Shown here piece after piece: positions 58,773 through 64,000 of a stretch of 64,000 nucleotides of DNA. The notes beneath the pieces are model-generated. The model searched no databases. It was not told where the DNA came from and saw only the letters and a list, made by a program, of their open reading frames with translations. The DNA comes from Chrysophaeum taylorii. Lineage: Eukaryota; Sar; Pelagophyceae; Pelagomonadales; Pelagomonadaceae. Position 1 is the stretch's first letter, and the number at the start of each line of letters is the position of its first letter. The DNA lies in assembly GCA_029834535.1 (NCBI GenBank), contig JAQMWT010000451.1, positions 30,662-94,661 on the forward strand. Reading direction: 5' to 3'. The position numbers and the translations under genes are program-made.

Positions 58773-59573
58773 ATGCCTACGATGCTCGAGAAGGCCGCGC
58801 GGCAGATGGGGTGTCGGGAGTGTCGAAGGTTCACGTTAGCAAACAAGACGGACCGTCTCGCTAGATTCGAAGTCTTTGTTGAAAAAAAGCGCGTAGCGAG
58901 CAAGACGATGCGGATGTCATTTCTCGTACGGCTCAGCCCTTTGACGAGCACCTTTCAGCCAGGGATTGAGTGTACGAAAACCTATGAGCACGTGGAGAAA
59001 AAGACGACCGTCGAAGTCCGGCCTCGCGAGAGCTCGGAGATCTTTATTAGTAATAGACACGAGACGCACCTCGCGGTCTACGTCAAGGTCGGCGAAGATT
59101 GGCGCAAGACGGGCAACGAGCAAAGCAGAATTGGGGAGATGCAGAAAGGCTTCATTTTGAGCAGTAAAGATCTCGGCGACTGCGAAGATCGCCCCCGCGA
59201 GCGGACGTCTTCTGAAAGCGATTCGACGCTGGAAACGACGCGTCGTCCTCCTCCTTACGAGCCCGCTTCCGAGTCTGATGAGGACGCACTCCCGAATTGG
59301 AGGCTAAGAGGAATTGGCGATCAAGCCAGCGACAAAGATCTCCGCGGCGCGGAGCCGGTCGGGTCGCTGTCCAATCTCGAAAGTGGCCAAGGCCAACTCG
59401 TCTTGTTCCGCCGCGCGAAGAAAATGCCGTGGATCGTCGCGAGAGTCGATTGTGTCCTACGTGATTTCGCCATCATCATCATCGAAGAAAAGGGAGCATC
59501 TCCAACCCAGTTCGAGCTCGAGGAGAAATATTTTGAGACCTGTCTCCTCTTTCAGCGCTCTCGTTGCCTTTGA
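58773..59573 (+). CDS. Hypothetical protein
   Basis: A 266-residue frame with no family I recognise. The N-terminal half looks folded: 'CRRFTLANKTDRLARFEVFV', then 'FLVRLSPLTSTFQPGIE' and 'SSEIFISNRHETHLAVYVKV', alternating strands that could form a beta sandwich (C2-like or MSP-like). The middle (about 140-200) is acidic and Ser-rich, hence a linker. The C-terminal part 'LFRRAKKMPWIVARVDCVLR' followed by 'FAIIIIEEK' may be another small domain. The start was set at the first ATG preceding the folded-looking part. Base composition is lower in GC than neighbouring housekeeping genes. Real gene status is probable but not certain. Confidence 0.5.
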   Translation: MPTMLEKAARQMGCRECRRFTLANKTDRLARFEVFVEKKRVASKTMRMSFLVRLSPLTSTFQPGIECTKTYEHVEKKTTVEVRPRESSEIFISNRHETHLAVYVKVGEDWRKTGNEQSRIGEMQKGFILSSKDLGDCEDRPRERTSSESDSTLETTRRPPPYEPASESDEDALPNWRLRGIGDQASDKDLRGAEPVGSLSNLESGQGQLVLFRRAKKMPWIVARVDCVLRDFAIIIIEEKGASPTQFELEEKYFETCLLFQRSRCL

Positions 59574-61184
59574 GCTCTTCTGAAACTCGCTCGCGCAATC
59601 GGTGTAGCGATCAAACATCGACCAACAAGAACTACTTTTGCATATAATGCGGGATTGCCCTTCGATTACAGCACGGAATTGGAATTAATAGGAGCCTTTC
59701 GTCACGATTTTCCTTCGATCTAGGGACGGACGGACGGACAGATCGATCGCGCCTAGAACGCGGAATTCTAGTTCGGAACCGATTTTTTTTTTAAGTATGT
59801 TGTCTCTAAAATCACCAGAGAGTTGTCGTGTACGACTCTCTGGAGCTCTTCGCACCACACGCCATACCTCTTATGTATATATATGAAGGTTTTCTCTCCG
59901 AATTGCTACGGCTTTCCCTCGTCCTTACCCCTTCCGCTTTCAACCTACCGGTTGCCGTGCTTGCCGGCGGCGATGTTGTCGTTCTCTTAAAAAGCGGCCG
60001 CAGCGTCGGCATCTGGGGTCCTTGCGTATGTTGGTTTCGTGCTGATCCGGCTCGCGCGGGATGGGTTTGGAGTTAGACTGAGTTGGCGGACCTCCAAAGG
60101 CCGGGTCGATGGGTGGTGGGTAGATACCTTGAACGTCTGGAACGAGGACTCTGCCCGCTTGCGGGCACTGTGGTGCCTCGCTCGGGGGGGGGGGCGAAGC
60201 GGGAGCCCTAGACGCGAGCTCGGGAGCGACCCGATTACGAACGAGAGGCAACGGACCAGTCGGTTCGCGGAAGGCGTCGCTCCCCTCGTGCAGCGACTCG
60301 CAGAAGTGTTCCTGGAGAAGAACATTTTCGTCGCGGATAGTCGACGTCGCATCAGGTGCTGAGCCTGCAATTGTAGAGGTGATGTTAATCGCGCGCAAGA
60401 AGTGCTTCTTGTTGTATATTACCGCGGGAGACTCGCCGTCTTTCTGAAGACGCCAGAAGAAAAAAAAACTCTTCAGACACTAGAGGCTTGCAAACAAACA
60501 TGGGTCTCCCACCACTCGGCGAAATCGGGAAAGTCAACCGAGTCTTGGGCCTTCCCACCCGTCGAGGTCTTCTTCAAGAATCGGCGGTAGTTCTCACGAA
60601 AGAGAGCGCGTTCCTCTTTGGTCGACACGCGCGTCGTCGGAATCATCGAACCCTCAGAGCCAGCGGGCTACTCGCTCGGCCGCGTTGCGCGCCTCCTCCG
60701 CGGCCCAGTCTCGTGCGTCTTTTACGTGGTTGCTTGTCCTTCGATTTTCCCATCGTAAATCGGCAGGTGTAAGCGAGAGTTCGATGTCTTCGGGGAACCT
60801 GCGACTGTGCGTGGGCGGCCAAGCACGGCGACCAAGCACTCACTCTCCGGCTGCGCACCGCGCGTTAAGGCTGTCGCGCTGCCAGCGTTTCTGAAGAAGA
60901 AGGGCTTTAAAAGGCTCTGAAGGGTTTCACAGCTGTACAGCGGCTTAGTGATAGCCCTCGCTAGAAACCCTAGTCGACATTTCAAAACGAAGTAGATCCA
61001 GAGGCCGAACGCCGTGGCGCCGGCCGTCGATGCTTGTGGAGGAGGAGTGACCAAACTTGCTGGGGGACCTCCTTGATACATATCCTTGTCATGGTAAGCG
61101 GCGCCGCGGCGCGCGAATTTGTATGTGTCGCGTGGGCCGCGGTGTTTGGTGTCTGTTTGGATTATGGACGCGATGCGCTTTTCT
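59574..61184. other. Gene-free stretch, about 1.6 kb
   Basis: Several short frames are open but show no motif. An ACGG run lies at about 59724-59738. The piece 60402-60590 ('YYRGRLAVFLKTPEEKKTLQ') looks weakly coding but is too short to judge. Confidence 0.4.
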
Positions 61185-61338
61185 GGCCCAGCGCCGGCGA
61201 AAAATTGCCCGATCACACGGGAAAAAAAACGGCCCATGGTATGGGCCGTTTATGGGCCTTTTTTTGTGGTATGGGCCGTTTTTGGTATGGGCCTTTTTTT
61301 TTCCCATGTGATCGGGCATTTTTTCTCCGGCGCGGGCC
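61185..61338. repeat. Fold-back (palindromic) element, 154 bp
   Basis: The left arm 61185-61237 and right arm 61287-61338 are inverted copies of about 52 bp with only a few mismatches (shared core TGCCCGATCACAYGGGAAAA). The 49-bp loop holds further copies of ATGGGCC. It would fold into a long hairpin. It is either a small fold-back MITE or a source of hairpin RNA. Confidence 0.85.
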
Positions 61339-62700
61339 TCTTATTCGCGCGCTCATGCCGTGACGGCGCTCAGGACGCAGGACCTCGACCCAACGATGCT
61401 GGTGGATGCGTTCAAGGACCTCAACGACAAGCTCAATGGCACACTCGAAGGCGTTCCTTTCTGCGTGACACCCGGTCGCACCTTTTTGGGCTGGCCGCCC
61501 TAAGTGCACCTGGTACAAGGTCCTCCAGCTCGAATCCGAGGACTTCGACCAGGCCGAGGAGTCCCGGGAAGAAGCAGCCGGCGCTGCACAGCATCTACCG
61601 CGTCAAGGGCTCGGGGACGCACCCTGACCGCCAACCCTTCGGCACGGACGACAACAGCAGGCCCCTATATTAGTTCGCCTACCTCACCCCGTTAGATCCC
61701 GAGGCTACCCCGTCAAGGCCCTGCCACGACCCGAAACACCCCGAGGATTTATAGTCGATCAAGGTGCGCCTCGAAACATCCGCGCGAGTCGAGTCCCCAC
61801 AGTTCACGTGCCGGGTCTCAACAACGCATTCCGCGGATTCCGCATACCAACGATCTCTTACTTCCTTGCTCAAGACCGCGACAAAAAAATTGCGACAGGA
61901 TACCAGCACCCTGTCAATCCTCCTCCCACACCTGTCAATTTTCCTCTCTGCAGCCCTCCTCTGAACGCCGTGCCTTTTTATCCCGCGCGTCAAAGCGCTG
62001 GGATTAGCATACCCCCCGTGCATTGCATTATTGTGCTCGCATGTAGTTTGAGAATTAGTTGCTTTGATCTTATTTGATACATCGCAGGCTGCGCGTCGGG
62101 CGTACTACAGCGTGGCCTTGTGACCAACCACGAAGGCCTCTTTCTGGATGACATCGACGGCATGTGGACTAGATTACCCACCGATGAGCTCGTGGAGACG
62201 GATGGTCACACGATGACAAAGCCAAAGGAAGAGATCGAGGCCGTCATCTAGCGCATCGATCTCCTCTAGCCCGCCTACGCGTCTCTCTTCCAGGCACCGT
62301 GCCGCCTGCGACATCGCGTCAACCGATGCGCGCAAGGTGTACCCGACCATCCACGTGCAGCTCAAGCTCCACATCATCGATGATCAAGTCAAGTACGCCG
62401 CCGCCACACGCTGGCACACGGTCGGATTCTTCACCGAGGACGCCTGCGAGGCGATCCACAAGGTTCGCCAACGAGGTGAACCGTCAATGCGTTTGCGCCA
62501 AGGGCGCCGGCAAGCAGGAGTCGGCGCTCAAAGCCTCCAAGTCCTGGGCCGGCAGGACCTCCAGGACAACCGGCCCTCTCGCCGCCAGCGTCGGGCGCGC
62601 GGACCTGACGCCAAGACGCCTAACACGTCGCGCTAGAGTCGGAGGCGAGGCGTCCGAGAGGGTAAGGTGAAAAAGCGAACGAGGGTTTCTAATGTGAGCT
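61339..62700 (+). pseudogene. Degenerate coding-like region, possible transposase remnant
   Basis: Plus-strand pieces look coding in relay: 'RTQDLDPTMLVDAFKDLNDK' with 'VPFCVTPGRTFLGWP' (about 61371-61500), 'GLVTNHEGLFLDDIDGMWTR' (about 62116-62172), and 'TIHVQLKLHIIDDQVKYAAA' then 'TVGFFTEDACEAIH' (about 62348-62460). The last resembles the helix before the catalytic Glu of KDZ-type transposases ('H..EyHi ... GxxsEqgxEsiH'). Stops and frame changes are many. Family assignment is weak. Confidence 0.3.
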
Positions 62701-62852
62701 GTCACTAAGCCGCCGAAATTTGCTGTTTGTCTTTTAAGTTCACCTAGTCCCAATCTCTAACCCCAGCAAGTTCACCCGTTCCCGTTAAGTTCACCTAGTC
62801 CCAATCTCTAACCCCAGTAGATTCGGCGTAAACCCAATCTCTAGACTATAGT

Positions 62853-63110
62853 CAGGGTCGGATAAGAAAGTTCGTACGAGCCGTTAACTATGTTTCAGTT
62901 TGTACTAAGACATACTCAACGGATCGCTGAGCTATGTTCATTTGTACTCAAGCAGTATGTGCCGCCACGCCGCGAGATCGTCGCGATGGAACTAGTCCCC
63001 ATAGTGAAGTCGGCATCCTTTCGCTCCCTCACGCAAAAAAAGGAAAAAGCCCACGCGTTGTAGGACCCGTCGTTGCGGCGCGGGCTAGTCTCGTTTTCTT
63101 ATCCGACCCT
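62853..63110. mobile_element. hAT-like MITE, 258 bp
   Basis: Terminal inverted repeats of 16 bp (AGGGTCGGATAAGAAA ... TTTCTTATCCGACCCT) and an 8-bp target duplication ACTATAGT (62845-62852 and 63111-63118). The left end reads CAGGG, as in hAT elements; the right end lacks the final G. No coding capacity. It is nested in dispersed repeat copy B, and copy A at about 2500 lacks it. Confidence 0.85.
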
Positions 63111-63362
63111 ACTATAGTTCGGCGTAAACCCACACCCACTCACCCCACTCTCCTTTGAGCTCGTCGCTCTCACCCCCGCCAATCTAAGCTGCTTTGATCC
63201 GCACACGTCGCTAAGCTTTGAGTTTACTCTAAAAACCCCAGTAAGTTCTCACTTGGTCTCAGTGAGTTCACCTGGTCACTAAGTTCACCTAATCCCAATC
63301 TCTAACCCCAGTAAGTTCACCTGGTTCCAGTAAGTTCACCTGGTCCCAGTAAGTGAACCTAT

Positions 63363-63950
63363 AGTGCGCATGTAGACGCCGGGAGGGGGCTTATCGGTAT
63401 TGCGCAGCACGTGTGGGGTTGGGTGGAGTCGTCGACCCAGAAGAGGATATCCTCGGGGTTGCCGATCGACAGAGAGCCACGTAGAGCTGGACGTGGCAGA
63501 AGACGGGCTTCGCCAAGAGGACGCCGACCTCGCGGGGCGTCTGGCCCTGGCTCTTGGTGATCGTTTGGCGTCGGCGGGCCTTAAGGGATACAGGTTGGAG
63601 GAGCCTCGGTGACAACGACACGATCAATCATGTATCTGGTACCGTTGCAGTGGCCGTGCGACGGGTCGAGGTTGCGAAGACTTTAAGCTCGCGATCAAAG
63701 TCAGCATGCCGTTGGTTGTCGGGGAGTTCAAAACTCGACTATTGAGAGCGAGGCGTCGTCTTCCGACCCAACCTAGTCGGCCGAAAAGAACTCCGACGCC
63801 TCGTCTCCGGGAAAAAAAGGCCGCGGTCATGCGCGCGTTGTCAGCATCGACAACATCGTTTCGACGGGGCGTGAGAATGGCGCGCTGAAAGAGCCGCCGG
63901 GGGTCGTGGAAACAGTCTGCGAGGTCGCCGTAGACGGCTTGGAGGATCAC
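63363..63950 (-). pseudogene. Helitron/PIF1-like helicase remnant (copy B)
   Basis: Minus-strand 'LFQRAILTPRRNDVVDADNA' (about 63900-63840) and, in another frame, 'TITKSQGQTPREVGVLLAKP' followed by 'VFCHVQLYVALCRSATP' (about 63555-63440). The latter is fuller than copy A and matches the helicase motif VI region ('QLYVALSR'). Stops and frame changes show decay. Same caveats on Helitron versus PIF1 as for copy A. Confidence 0.75.
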
Positions 63951-64000
63951 TGTCTGGCTCGCGGGCCTACCTGATCCTTACCCTAAATCGAGGACAAACA

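Larger units (their letters stand above)
62734..64000. repeat. Dispersed repeat copy B, continues past the window
   Basis: Colinear with 2384-3386: CAGTAAGTTCACCTGG arrays, GGCGTAAACCC, GAGCTCGTCGCT, the TGTAGACGCCGGGAGGGGG block and the helicase remnant. Copy B is interrupted by the MITE at 62853-63110. The last bases (GAGGACAAACA) match copy A near 3386, so the copy probably ends close to the window edge. Confidence 0.9.

Overview
The window is gene-dense nuclear DNA from a eukaryote. The genes seen are classic eukaryotic housekeeping genes (VPS33, CCT6, V-ATPase subunit H, P4-ATPase, SDHC, PRP5/DDX46-type helicase), nearly all intronless. Several traits point to a photosynthetic stramenopile, possibly pelagophyte-like: a small protein with a signal peptide followed by an AFAP motif (the plastid-targeting signature of red-lineage secondary plastids), a PAP/fibrillin-like protein, a CIA30-domain protein, ankyrin repeats of the GCPWDEDTC type, and a RAP protein with many 'LANTAWAFATAG' repeats. 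The lineage is inferred from family style only. Layout: 1-6.7 kb holds VPS33 (cut by the left edge), an AlkB-like oxygenase, a Helitron/PIF1-like repeat, SDHC, an MFS carrier, a fibrillin-like protein and a small AFAP protein. 6.7-8.6 kb has no gene I can support. 8.6-13.1 kb holds a P4-ATPase and an ankyrin protein. 13.1-17.3 kb is a graveyard of transposon fragments with GCGAAC-rich arrays. 17.3-24.7 kb is compact: GT92-like glycosyltransferase, two secretory or plastid-type proteins, V-ATPase H, CCT6 and a CIA30-like protein. 26.3-30.7 kb is one long coiled-coil (CCDC180-like) gene. 32.3-40.4 kb has a secreted class-3 lipase, a PsuG-PsuK fusion, a RAP repeat protein and a REEP/HVA22 protein. 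40.5-43.1 kb is a Ty1/copia-type element with identical 75-bp LTRs and a 5-bp target duplication, followed by the PRP5-like helicase. 46.4-57.5 kb is an 11-kb Ty3/gypsy-type LTR retrotransposon. 57.5-64 kb holds one hypothetical gene, a fold-back repeat, a degenerate coding stretch, an hAT-like MITE and a second copy of the Helitron/PIF1-like repeat found at the left end. The most interesting item is the 11-kb retrotransposon (46415-57488). Its LTRs are 309 and 313 bp with a perfect CCTGT target duplication. Between protease and reverse transcriptase its pol carries a domain whose motifs I, IV, VI, VIII, IX and X follow the order and roughly the spacing of a C5-cytosine DNA methyltransferase, including the catalytic Pro-Pro-Cys. 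The copy is broken by stops and frameshifts, so it is a fossil of a methyltransferase-carrying retroelement. Such captures have been reported for retrotransposons of dinoflagellates and charophytes; I know of none of this Ty3/gypsy type in a stramenopile. A second theme is compactness: two convergent pairs overlap at their stop codons, and three divergent pairs are separated by 46-61 bp.
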